DNA of 36,829 nucleotides from positions 1 to 36,829 of the forward strand of contig JAITPN010000042.1 in assembly GCA_031289415.1 (NCBI GenBank). The letters run 5' to 3'. Positions 16,578 to 23,951 of this stretch are shown here, piece by piece (within the stretch, counting starts at the first letter, position 1; every line of letters starts with the position of its first letter). The DNA is from Prevotellaceae bacterium (GTDB lineage Bacteria > Bacteroidota > Bacteroidia > Bacteroidales > UBA932). The position numbers were made by a program, and so were the translations under genes. A model generated the notes under the pieces. The model was given only the letters and a program-made list of their open reading frames with translations. It searched no databases and was not told the DNA's origin.

Positions 16578-17090
16578 TTAATTCATTTTAATATCAAAAA
16601 CTCCTTTTGTGATGGTAAGAGGCTCGCTGCCGCCCACCGGCAAATCGGTTGTCTTGTCGTATTTGTATCCGGTAAACCGGAATCGCCCGCTAACAATGTT
16701 ATTTGCAATGCCGAGATAAGTGAACGTTATTTCACCGATAGCATTTCCGCCATAGTAATAGGAGTCGACATTAGACAGGTAGAACCTTGCCGTATCAATA
16801 GGCATTGATGCCAAGCCACGCGGGTTCGTCACAGTAAAGTGCATTTCTTGCCCATTGTGTCCGTATCCGACGATTTTCAATATTTTTGTTTGCGCGTCGT
16901 AGTGCGCACGAGGGTAGTCGTTATATGCCTCAGAAGGACGGTAGGCTCTCAAAGGAAGCGATAACTCTCCGTTCACCAGATAAGCAAACGTATTCGCGCC
17001 GGTGTGCGTTTCGGACGGGAGTTCTGGAATCTTATCGCATGCGATAAAAAGCAGTGCGAATAATGCGGGAAAAATCATCCATTTTTTCAT
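16578..17090 (-). CDS. lipoprotein, possibly DUF6252/DUF5025-like
   Basis: A 170-aa lipoprotein with signal peptide MKKWMIFPALFALLFIA and lipobox cysteine at 18. The domain carries TFAYLVNGELSLPLRAY and ends with ITKGVFDIKMN. This resembles small Bacteroidetes lipoproteins of the DUF6252/DUF5025 kind, though the match is by eye. ATG at 17090 is preferred over an in-frame TTG 6 nt upstream. It is the first gene of the operon with the beta-rich protein, ctlX and rocD, and follows a promoter at 17121-17153. Confidence 0.7.
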   Translation of the reverse strand: MKKWMIFPALFALLFIACDKIPELPSETHTGANTFAYLVNGELSLPLRAYRPSEAYNDYPRAHYDAQTKILKIVGYGHNGQEMHFTVTNPRGLASMPIDTARFYLSNVDSYYYGGNAIGEITFTYLGIANNIVSGRFRFTGYKYDKTTDLPVGGSEPLTITKGVFDIKMN

Positions 17091-17120
17091 AATCAAGATT
17101 TATTAATAGTTAAAACACTG

Positions 17121-17153
17121 CAAATATACGAAAAAAACAAATACAAAATCAAA
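17121..17153 (-). promoter_or_regulatory. promoter for the lipoprotein-ctlX-rocD operon
   Basis: On the minus strand TTTG (17153-17150), a 21-bp spacer and TATATTTG (17128-17121) lie 30 bp upstream of the ATG at 17090. This is a full two-element match. Confidence 0.65.
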
Positions 17154-17204
17154 GTAACAGAAATAAATATAAAAATAGCTGCGCCAAATGCAGCACAGTA
17201 CGGT

Positions 17205-17576
17205 CTATTCGGGTTTATATGTATATGACTCTCTCGATTTCAGGACGTACTGCATATTATCCGTCGCCCACGCTACAAGGCTTTCGAGATGAGGCATCAG
17301 CCCATATCCCGATGGCGTAAGGCAATATTCGACTCTTGGCGGAATTTCGGAATATATTTTTCGGATAACTAAACCGTCTTTTTCCAACGACCGTAGCGTA
17401 ACCGATAACATTCTTTGCGAAATGTCGCCAATTGATTTTTGTATTTCATTAAAACGCATTGTGCCGTTTGCGCTCAATGTTGCTAATATTAAAAGCGACC
17501 ACTTATCGCCCAGTCGCGAGAGAATATCGCGTATCGGACAAATGTTCTCGTGTAAAAAAGTTTTTAATTCTTTCAT
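17205..17576 (-). CDS. HxlR-family transcriptional regulator
   Basis: A 123-aa winged-helix protein of the HxlR/MarR-like group. The signature CPIRDILSRLGDKWSLLILATL begins at C13, and FNEIQKSIGDISQRMLSVTLRSLEKDGLVIRKIY is the recognition helix and wing. The N-terminal cysteine is kept in HxlR regulators that sense quinones, aldehydes or oxidants by thiol chemistry. It is divergent from a DJ-1/PfpI gene; palindromes built on AGTAAT/ATTACT lie between them. The simplest reading is an autorepressor that also controls the DJ-1 gene. Confidence 0.9.
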   Translation of the reverse strand: MKELKTFLHENICPIRDILSRLGDKWSLLILATLSANGTMRFNEIQKSIGDISQRMLSVTLRSLEKDGLVIRKIYSEIPPRVEYCLTPSGYGLMPHLESLVAWATDNMQYVLKSRESYTYKPE

Positions 17577-17611
17577 TTTCTCCTGACTTTATCTTGTTGA
17601 AAACCAATAAT

Positions 17612-17648
17612 AATTACTTTTTAGTAATTTAGTAATCAAATGATTACT
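17612..17648. promoter_or_regulatory. tandem palindromes, likely HxlR operator
   Basis: AATTACT-TTTT-AGTAATT (17612-17629) is followed at once by AGTAATCA-AA-TGATTACT (17631-17648). Both are perfect inverted repeats on the same half-site. They lie between the divergent regulator and DJ-1 genes, just upstream of the plus-strand promoter, as expected for a dimeric winged-helix repressor. Confidence 0.65.
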
Positions 17649-17673
17649 TCTTGCATAATTGAATTACTCATTG

Positions 17674-17694
17674 TACTTTTGTAGTGCAAAGATA
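17674..17694. promoter_or_regulatory. overlapping divergent -7 boxes (DJ-1 gene and hxlR)
   Basis: Plus-strand TACTTTTG at 17674-17681 has TTG 20 bp upstream (17651-17653). Six bases further on is minus-strand TATCTTTG (17694-17687). The plus-strand box places the DJ-1 start at the ATG at 17746, not at earlier alternative codons. Confidence 0.6.
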
Positions 17695-17745
17695 AGCATA
17701 TTATTTTTGGTAACTATAGTATTTATTGATTATTTTTTTTTGATT

Positions 17746-18273
17746 ATGTTAAAAAAAGTAGCAGTTTTAGCAGTAAATCCTGTCAATGGGGCAGGTCTGT
17801 TTCAGTATCTGGAAGCGTTTTTTGAAAACGGTATTTCCTACAAAACATTTGCAGTAGCCGAAACTACGCAAATCAAAACAAATTCCGGTATCAGTTTACA
17901 AACTGACGATGTGGTGGAAAATCTGAAAGGTTGTGAAGGCGAATACGATGCGCTCGTGTTTGCCTGCGGCGACGCGATGCCAAAATTCGGGGAAAATGCG
18001 GGAAAACAGTTCAATCAAGATTTGTTAACCGTCATTAAATCTTTCGACGACAAGGGAAAGATAGTCGCAGGGCATTGCGTAGGTGCATTGCTGTTCGACA
18101 TTGCAGGAATCGCTGATGGGAAGCGGGTTGCACTCCATCCATACGTGAATCCGGCATTAAAAAAGGCTATCGGAACAGACGAAAAATCTGTCGTCGACGG
18201 CAATCTCTACACCGCTCAAACCGAAAATGCAATTTGGACGCTTATGCCCGAATTATTGAAGGCGTTGAAGTAA
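17746..18273 (+). CDS. DJ-1/PfpI superfamily protein
   Basis: A 175-aa cytoplasmic protein of the class I glutamine-amidotransferase-like DJ-1/PfpI fold. The nucleophile elbow is AGHCVGALLF with C111; LVFACGDAMPKFG near 70-82 supplies the neighbouring loop. Relatives act as glyoxalases, deglycase-like enzymes or chaperones; the exact activity cannot be told, though the sequence also recalls ElbB-like proteins. ATG at 17746 is used since the promoter box lies between it and an earlier in-frame TTG. Divergent pairing with a cysteine-bearing HxlR regulator suggests induction by electrophiles. An intrinsic terminator follows. Confidence 0.8.
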   Translation: MLKKVAVLAVNPVNGAGLFQYLEAFFENGISYKTFAVAETTQIKTNSGISLQTDDVVENLKGCEGEYDALVFACGDAMPKFGENAGKQFNQDLLTVIKSFDDKGKIVAGHCVGALLFDIAGIADGKRVALHPYVNPALKKAIGTDEKSVVDGNLYTAQTENAIWTLMPELLKALK

Positions 18274-18283
18274 GAGAAAATAT

Positions 18284-18316
18284 AATACCGGCAGGGCAAT
18301 CCTGTCGGTATTTTTT
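18284..18316 (+). terminator. intrinsic terminator after the DJ-1 gene
   Basis: AATACCGGCAGG and CCTGTCGGTATT form a 12-bp stem with one G-T pair and a 5-nt loop, followed by TTTTTT. It begins 11 bp after the stop codon. Confidence 0.85.
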
Positions 18317-18382
18317 ACTTTAATTTTATTTACCTTTTTGCCGAAAGCTGATAAAAAAATAGGATAATACAAATATATTTTT

Positions 18383-18390
18383 TACTTTTG
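18383..18390 (+). promoter_or_regulatory. promoter -7 box for the deoxynucleoside kinase gene
   Basis: TACTTTTG lies 19 bp upstream of the ATG at 18410. No TTTG is seen at the usual -33 spacing. Confidence 0.55.
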
Positions 18391-18409
18391 TCCGTTTTAA
18401 ATTAAGGCT

Positions 18410-19030
18410 ATGAAAAATATGCATATTGCAATAGCGGGAAATATCGGCAGCGGAAAAACTACTTTGACAGGGCTTTTGGCACGGCATTACGGTTGGGGAG
18501 CGCAATTTGAAGAAGCGGACGAAATTCCGTATTTGAATGATTTTTATGAAGACATGGAACGGTGGGCGTTCAACCTTCAGATTTATTTTCTGAACAAGCG
18601 GCTGAACAGCATTGTCGCTATCAAACAAGCGCATAGCACCATTATCCAAGACCGCACGATATATGAAGACGCCTGCATTTTTGCGCCGAATCTTCATGCC
18701 ATGGGGTTAATGAGTACGCGCGATTTCGGCAATTACCGGTCGCTGTTCGACCTGATGATGACGTTGGTAGCGCCGCCCGATTTGGTGATTTACCTCAAAG
18801 CGTCAGTGCCTACGCTGGTTAATCAAATACAAAAACGCGGGCGCGACTACGAAGCAGGCATCCGCATTGACTATCTTTCAAACTTAAACGAACGCTACGA
18901 CGAGTGGATTGACAGTTATAAAGACCAAAAACTCATCATTGACGTGGACGTCGTAAAGTTCGACGAAAAACCCGAAGACCTAAGTTTCGTCATTGACAAA
19001 ATTGACGCCGAACTGCATGGACTATTTTAA
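18410..19030 (+). CDS. deoxynucleoside kinase
   Basis: A 206-aa member of the dCK/dGK family that phosphorylates deoxynucleosides for nucleotide salvage. The P-loop GNIGSGKT is at 10-17, the DRT motif (DRTIYEDACIF) at 81-83, and YLKASVPTLVNQIQKRGRDYE near 128-148 carries the lid arginines. DEIPYLNDFYED near 37-48 is the substrate-side block. Specificity (dAdo/dGuo or dCyd) cannot be read with confidence. The gene stands alone between a terminator and the next promoter. Confidence 0.9.
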   Translation: MKNMHIAIAGNIGSGKTTLTGLLARHYGWGAQFEEADEIPYLNDFYEDMERWAFNLQIYFLNKRLNSIVAIKQAHSTIIQDRTIYEDACIFAPNLHAMGLMSTRDFGNYRSLFDLMMTLVAPPDLVIYLKASVPTLVNQIQKRGRDYEAGIRIDYLSNLNERYDEWIDSYKDQKLIIDVDVVKFDEKPEDLSFVIDKIDAELHGLF

Positions 19031-19068
19031 CATGTAAAATCATTTCGTGAAATTCCGAAAAAAATAGC

Positions 19069-19076
19069 TATATTTG
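19069..19076 (+). promoter_or_regulatory. promoter -7 box for the aldo/keto reductase-GH43 operon
   Basis: TATATTTG lies 19 bp upstream of the ATG at 19096. The -33 region has only a weak TTTC. All genes to 25303 are closely spaced and may depend on it. Confidence 0.55.
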
Positions 19077-19095
19077 CACACTCAATTATGATACA

Positions 19096-20142
19096 ATGAA
19101 AACAACAACACTTGGAAAATCCGACATTACAGTACCTGCCATGACAGTAGGCTGCTGGTCGTTTGGCGGCGGCGAATATTGGGGCAATCAATCGCAAAGC
19201 GATGTAAACAACGTGGTACACGCCGCGCTTGACAGGGGCGCAAACGCTTTCGACACCGCCGAAGTATATAACGCCGGCGAAAGCGAAGTATCGTTGGGCA
19301 AAGCGCTGAAAGGACGGCGCGACAAGGCGGTGGTCATGTCGAAAATCAGTCCGTCGAACTGCCGGAATGTGCGCAAGCACTGCACCGACAGCCTCCAGCG
19401 GTTAGGCATGGAGTACCTTGATGTATATATGCTCCATTGGCCCATCAACAAACTTTCGATGGAACATTTTTCGGCTGACAGCAGCGTACTCACTGCGCCG
19501 CCTACCATTGAAGAAGCATATACCCAACTCAATGAACTGAAAAAAGAAGGACTTATCCGCGCTATCGGGATGAGCAATTTCGGACGCAAACAAATGGAAG
19601 AAGTGGTGCGCACAGGCGTACAGGTTGATGTAAACGAAATTACATACAACATCGTGTCGCGTGCCATTGAAGCCGAGATAGCGCCCTATTGCGTGGAAAA
19701 CAACATCAGTATTATCGGCTCTATGGGTTTGCAGCAAGGGCTGCTCACCGGTAAATACCGTACGCCCGACGAGGTTCCCGGACCGCAGGCGCACTCGCGG
19801 CATTTCCCCGAACATCGCGGCGGCGGCACGTCGCGCCACGGCGAAGCAGGCGCTGAAAATGAAATTTTTGAAGCCATAAACCAACTGCGCCTTATTGCCG
19901 ACAAATTGAACACGCCCATGTCGCAGCTTTCTATTGCGTGGGTTCTCAAAAAAACGTTTATGGCGTCCACGCTGGTGGGTTCACGCAACATAAGCCAGTT
20001 GGAAACCAACATCGCCGCCTGTTCCTACGAACTCTCCGACGAGGCGGAAGCGTTGATTGACCGCATCAGCCTGCCTGTGCTTGAAGTGTTGGGCAACAAT
20101 CCCGACTACTATGAACACACTTCAAAAAGCCGGATTTATTAA
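19096..20142 (+). CDS. aldo/keto reductase
   Basis: A 348-aa NAD(P)H-dependent oxidoreductase with a TIM-barrel fold. The catalytic tetrad is complete: D53 (AFDTAEVY), Y58, K83 (VMSKIS) and H114 (YMLHWP). GMSNFGRKQM and STLVGSRNISQLETN near the C-terminus are cofactor-binding blocks. A segment near residues 222-260 (GPQAHSRHFPEHRGGGTSRH) is longer and more His-rich than in minimal members. The substrate is unknown; leading an operon with FucU, sugar dehydrogenases and GH43, a sugar or sugar-derived aldehyde is likely. Confidence 0.88.
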   Translation: MKTTTLGKSDITVPAMTVGCWSFGGGEYWGNQSQSDVNNVVHAALDRGANAFDTAEVYNAGESEVSLGKALKGRRDKAVVMSKISPSNCRNVRKHCTDSLQRLGMEYLDVYMLHWPINKLSMEHFSADSSVLTAPPTIEEAYTQLNELKKEGLIRAIGMSNFGRKQMEEVVRTGVQVDVNEITYNIVSRAIEAEIAPYCVENNISIIGSMGLQQGLLTGKYRTPDEVPGPQAHSRHFPEHRGGGTSRHGEAGAENEIFEAINQLRLIADKLNTPMSQLSIAWVLKKTFMASTLVGSRNISQLETNIAACSYELSDEAEALIDRISLPVLEVLGNNPDYYEHTSKSRIY

Positions 20143-20163
20143 GAATTTTTAAATTTAAAAAAT

Positions 20164-21303
20164 ATGAAACAAATTTCTTTTTTATTAGTTACGTTGGGCA
20201 TAATGCTTACGTTTGCAGCATGTGATCGCTCGACGATTACCGCACACATCAAAAATCTGGGGAATGATACGGTATATGTGGAATATATTCCCCTTACAGA
20301 TTACTATGCACGCAACATGAATACACTTGTCAGGGATACGGTGGTTGCCGTAAACGATAAGTTTACTTACACTATTTCCGGGAATGACGATGTGGTGATA
20401 GAATTTACGACGGCACGTGCCGGACAAGCTATCACGTTTCCGGCAGTGAACCATGCCGACCGCATAAAAATCGCAGGCGCTATCGAAGACAGCGACCTCA
20501 GCTATACCGCTACCGGCACAGTAGTGGTTGAAGCGCAGTCGCAGCAGGAATTGGTAAACAAGCCGCTTATCGTGCAAATAGATAGTTTAGAGAATTTATA
20601 TAAAGTCATTATGGGTTCTATGACTCCAGACGATTCGGCAATCAACAATATTCGTGAAGCATATAAAAATTTGATTCTGGAGAAGCAGGCTAATGATTTG
20701 ACGTACATCAAATCGAATCCTGCGTCTGATTATTCGGGATATTTGCTGACACGCCAACCTATCGACACATTCAATGTATATTACGAAAAGTTGGCGGATA
20801 ACGTGAAAACAGGCACATTCAAAGAGCCATTGGAATTATGTGCAAAACGCTATGACGACTATCTGCAACGAAAACTGAATGAAGAAAACGTCAAACCCGG
20901 TGCAGCAGCCCCTGTGTTTACGTTGAAAAATCTTGACGGCAAAGACGTATGTTTAACCGACATTCAAGGAAAATATATTGTACTCGATTTTTGGGGAAGC
21001 TGGTGTAGTTGGTGCGTACGTGGTTATCCGCGCATGAAAGAATATTATGCAAAATATAAAAAGAAAGTGGAATTTGTAGGCATCGCCTGCAATGACAATG
21101 ATGAAGATTGGCGCAATGCGGTACAGAAAAATGAACTTCAATGGACGCAGTTGTTCCACCCAAAAGAAGATAATGTGCCGATACGCTATGCCGTCAAAGG
21201 TTTTCCTACAAAAGTCATATTAGATTCGGAGTATAAAATAGTAGGTGTTTTTGAAGGCGAATCTGACGAATTTTATGAAAAATTAGACAAATTATTTAAG
21301 TAA
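20164..21303 (+). CDS. TlpA-like thioredoxin-fold lipoprotein
   Basis: A 379-aa lipoprotein: signal peptide with lipobox TFAA-C (C20), an N-terminal beta-rich domain of about 200 residues like the DUF4369-type region of Bacteroidetes thiol proteins, then a TlpA/ResA thioredoxin domain from about 245. The redox site is WGSWCSWC (C281 and C284), with the cis-proline in KGFPTK (P348). CSWC is unusual, since most relatives have a proline before the second cysteine. It would act in the periplasm or outer membrane as a thiol-disulfide reductase. Its place in a sugar operon (21 nt after the reductase, 7 nt before fucU) is unexplained. Confidence 0.88.
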   Translation: MKQISFLLVTLGIMLTFAACDRSTITAHIKNLGNDTVYVEYIPLTDYYARNMNTLVRDTVVAVNDKFTYTISGNDDVVIEFTTARAGQAITFPAVNHADRIKIAGAIEDSDLSYTATGTVVVEAQSQQELVNKPLIVQIDSLENLYKVIMGSMTPDDSAINNIREAYKNLILEKQANDLTYIKSNPASDYSGYLLTRQPIDTFNVYYEKLADNVKTGTFKEPLELCAKRYDDYLQRKLNEENVKPGAAAPVFTLKNLDGKDVCLTDIQGKYIVLDFWGSWCSWCVRGYPRMKEYYAKYKKKVEFVGIACNDNDEDWRNAVQKNELQWTQLFHPKEDNVPIRYAVKGFPTKVILDSEYKIVGVFEGESDEFYEKLDKLFK

Positions 21304-21310
21304 AAATATT

Positions 21311-21739
21311 ATGTTAAAAGGAATAAGCCCTTTAATATCTCCCGAATTATTAAAAATCATAGCCGAAATGGGACACGGCGACGAGTTGGTTTTTGGCGAC
21401 GGTAATTTCCCCGCCGTAACGTGTGCGCAGCGATTAGTCCGCGCCGACGGACACACTATTCCTGCCTTACTTGATGCTATTTTGCCGCTTTTTCCGCTCG
21501 ACTATGCCGTCGATTATTCGGCAGTGCTTATGGCATACAACACCGGCGAAGAACCTAAAGTATGGAGTAAATACCGCGAAAAGCTAAAAGCCTACCCCGA
21601 AGGCAATAAACAGCTGCTCGCCATCGAACGCTTTACCTTTTACGAAAGGGCGAAAAGCGCCTACTGCGTAGTTACTACCGCCGAAGCCGAGAAATTCGCC
21701 AACCTCATTATTCGCAAAGGAATAATAAGTTTGAATTAA
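21311..21739 (+). CDS. fucU: L-fucose mutarotase FucU (RbsD/FucU family)
   Basis: FucU catalyses anomer exchange of L-fucose and related sugars. The 142-aa sequence starts MLKGISPLISPELLKIIAEMGHGDEL, a FucU-type N-terminus, with the family's His and Asp at H22 and D30 and the C-terminal YERAKSAYCVVTTAE block supplying the sugar-binding Tyr. FucU is favoured over RbsD by length and the ISPLISPELL start. The next genes encode sugar dehydrogenases and a GH43, pointing to breakdown of a fucosylated or similar glycan. Confidence 0.9.
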   Translation: MLKGISPLISPELLKIIAEMGHGDELVFGDGNFPAVTCAQRLVRADGHTIPALLDAILPLFPLDYAVDYSAVLMAYNTGEEPKVWSKYREKLKAYPEGNKQLLAIERFTFYERAKSAYCVVTTAEAEKFANLIIRKGIISLN

Positions 21740-21762
21740 TAAAAATAAAAGTTCCAAAATTG

Positions 21763-22794
21763 ATGAAAGCACTTGTATTAGAAGCATACAATAAATTAGT
21801 CTATCGCGATGTGGACGACCCGCAACCCGCTGCCGGCGAAGTATTGATTAAAGTGAAAGCCTGCGGCATTTGCGGCAGCGACGTGCATGGTATGGACGGC
21901 AGCACCGGACGCCGCCAGCCGCCCATTATCATGGGGCACGAAGCATCGGGCATTATCGTGAAAACAGGCGCTGGCGTTACCCGCTGGAAAGAAGGCGACC
22001 GCGTAACTTTCGACTCTACCGTATATCCGCTCGACGACTGGTACACGCTCAAAGGACGCTACAACCTCAGCGAAGGGCGCGAAGTGGTGGGCGTATCGCC
22101 GGTGGAATATAAACGGCACGGCGCATTTGCCGAATACCTTGCCGTCCCGCAACACATCCTCTACAAAATTCCCGACAACGTAAGTTTTGAACAGGCAGCG
22201 ATGGTAGAACCTGCTGCCGTAGCGGCGCATGCCGTACGCCTTTCGGGCATCGGAGCGGGCGACAGCGTCGTAGTGTTGGGAAGCGGGATGATAGGCACAT
22301 TCATCGTGAGCATGTTGAAAGCGTCGGGCGCAACGCCGGTGATTGCCGTGGACATGGACAACGAAAAGCTGAAAATGGCAGCCCAATACGGCGCAGACAT
22401 CGTAATCAACTCTAAGGACACAGTAGTTGCGGAAGCCGTCCGCAAAGCCACCAAAGGTCGCGGCGCAGACTTCGGATTCGAAGCCGTAGGCATTGCGCCC
22501 ACCGTAAACCTGATGATTGACTCATTGCGTAAAGGCGCTACTGCCGTGTTGGTAGGCAACGTTACGCCGGTGATAGAATTTCCGTTGCAAAAAGTGGTAA
22601 CTACCGAAATCAAAGTACAAGGCAGTTGCGCGATTAACGGCGAATATGAGATTGTGCTCGACATGATAGCCAACGGCTCGCTGAACGTGGACGGTATGAT
22701 TTCTGCCGTAGCTCCGCTGAGCGAAGGCGCGGAATGGTTTCGCAAACTGTATCACCGGGAAGGCAACCTCAATAAAGTCATCTTAGCGCCATAA
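21763..22794 (+). CDS. zinc-type medium-chain dehydrogenase lacking the structural zinc site
   Basis: A 343-aa medium-chain alcohol/polyol dehydrogenase. Catalytic-zinc ligands are present: C37 in CGICGSDVHG, and H59/E60 in MGHEASG; the NAD(P) motif is VVVLGSGMIGTF near 163. The lobe that normally holds four cysteines is replaced by STVYPLDDWYTLKGRYNLSE (85-104) with none, so the structural zinc is lost while the loop is kept. ATG at 21763 is used rather than the TTG 3 nt earlier. Sorbitol/threonine-type or fucose-type dehydrogenase are possible; context favours a sugar. Confidence 0.87.
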   Translation: MKALVLEAYNKLVYRDVDDPQPAAGEVLIKVKACGICGSDVHGMDGSTGRRQPPIIMGHEASGIIVKTGAGVTRWKEGDRVTFDSTVYPLDDWYTLKGRYNLSEGREVVGVSPVEYKRHGAFAEYLAVPQHILYKIPDNVSFEQAAMVEPAAVAAHAVRLSGIGAGDSVVVLGSGMIGTFIVSMLKASGATPVIAVDMDNEKLKMAAQYGADIVINSKDTVVAEAVRKATKGRGADFGFEAVGIAPTVNLMIDSLRKGATAVLVGNVTPVIEFPLQKVVTTEIKVQGSCAINGEYEIVLDMIANGSLNVDGMISAVAPLSEGAEWFRKLYHREGNLNKVILAP

Positions 22795-22814
22795 ACACAA
22801 CATTCATAACGAAT

Positions 22815-23951
22815 ATGAAACAATATAACATCGCCATTATCGGATGCGGCAAAGTAGCCCACCTTCATGCCAAAGCCATCGGCAACCTGCCGACGGCGAC
22901 GCTTGCCGCCGTATGGAGTCGCACTGCCGCTTCAGCCGAAACGTTTGCCGCGCAATACGGCGCAAAGCCCTATGCCGACATCGGCGCCATGGTGCGCGAA
23001 AGCCACATCGACTTAGCGATTGTATGCAACCCGCACCCCTTTCACAAAAACGTAGCGGTAGAAGCCGCCCGCGCAGGCGCACACATCCTCGTCGAAAAGC
23101 CGCTTGCCTCGACGCTTGAAGACTGCGACGCCATTATCGACGCTTGCCGCGCGGCGGGCGTCCGCCTCGGCGTAGTCAGCCAACGCCGATGGTACTCGCC
23201 CGTGCAGCGCATCCGCCAAGCCATCGATGCAGGCAAAATAGGCGCGCCGGTACTAGGGACGATAAATATGCTCGGATGGCGCGACAAAGCATACTACGAC
23301 GCCGACCCTTGGCGCGGCACGTGGCGCATGGAAGGCGGCGGCGTACTCGTCAACCAAGCGCCCCACCAGTTGGACATCCTCCTTTGGCTCATGGGCGACG
23401 TGGACGAAGTGTACGGCTTATGGCGAAACCTGAACCATCCGTACATCGAAGTGGAAGACACGGCGGTGGCAATCGTGAAATTCAAAAACGGCGCGGTCGG
23501 AAACATCATTGTCAGCAACTCCGAACGACCGGGCATCTTCGGCAAAGTACAAATACACGGCGCTAACGGCGCATCGGTAGGCGTACAAACCGACGGCGGC
23601 GCGATGTTCGTGGCAGGCATGTCGTCGGTGCTCGAACCGCCGGTAAACGACCTTTGGACGGTGCCGGGCGAAGAGAATCTACTTCGAGAATGGGTGCGCG
23701 AAGACAGCGAACTGTTTGAACGCATCGACCCCACCATCTACTACATGGAACGCCAGATTGAAGACTACTTGCAGGCGCTCGCCGACAGCCGCGCACCGCT
23801 GGTTACAGGCGACGACGGCAGGCGCACGGTCGAACTCTTCACCGCCATCTACCGCTCGACGCGCGACAATGCGCCCGTGAAATTCCCGCTTGCGCCCGAA
23901 CGCCGGCACGATATGGACGGACGGCTGGAAGCCTCGCCCAACGCCACATGA
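22815..23951 (+). CDS. Gfo/Idh/MocA-family oxidoreductase
   Basis: A 378-aa NAD(P)-dependent sugar oxidoreductase. The Rossmann motif IGCGKVAHLH is at 9-18, the EKPLAST motif with the catalytic lysine at 94-100, and the GGGVLVNQAPHQLD block places the general-base histidine at H184. The C-terminal domain is the usual open sheet. The substrate is not readable; neighbours suggest a pyranose or its lactone. The last four bases overlap the GH43 start (ATGA), so expression is coupled. Confidence 0.92.
   Translation: MKQYNIAIIGCGKVAHLHAKAIGNLPTATLAAVWSRTAASAETFAAQYGAKPYADIGAMVRESHIDLAIVCNPHPFHKNVAVEAARAGAHILVEKPLASTLEDCDAIIDACRAAGVRLGVVSQRRWYSPVQRIRQAIDAGKIGAPVLGTINMLGWRDKAYYDADPWRGTWRMEGGGVLVNQAPHQLDILLWLMGDVDEVYGLWRNLNHPYIEVEDTAVAIVKFKNGAVGNIIVSNSERPGIFGKVQIHGANGASVGVQTDGGAMFVAGMSSVLEPPVNDLWTVPGEENLLREWVREDSELFERIDPTIYYMERQIEDYLQALADSRAPLVTGDDGRRTVELFTAIYRSTRDNAPVKFPLAPERRHDMDGRLEASPNAT

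Noticed and set aside
17659-17745. N-terminal extension of the DJ-1 protein with a hydrophobic segment
   Set aside because: It would begin at a TTG upstream of the -7 promoter box and add a spurious membrane-like stretch. The ATG at 17746 gives the normal family N-terminus.
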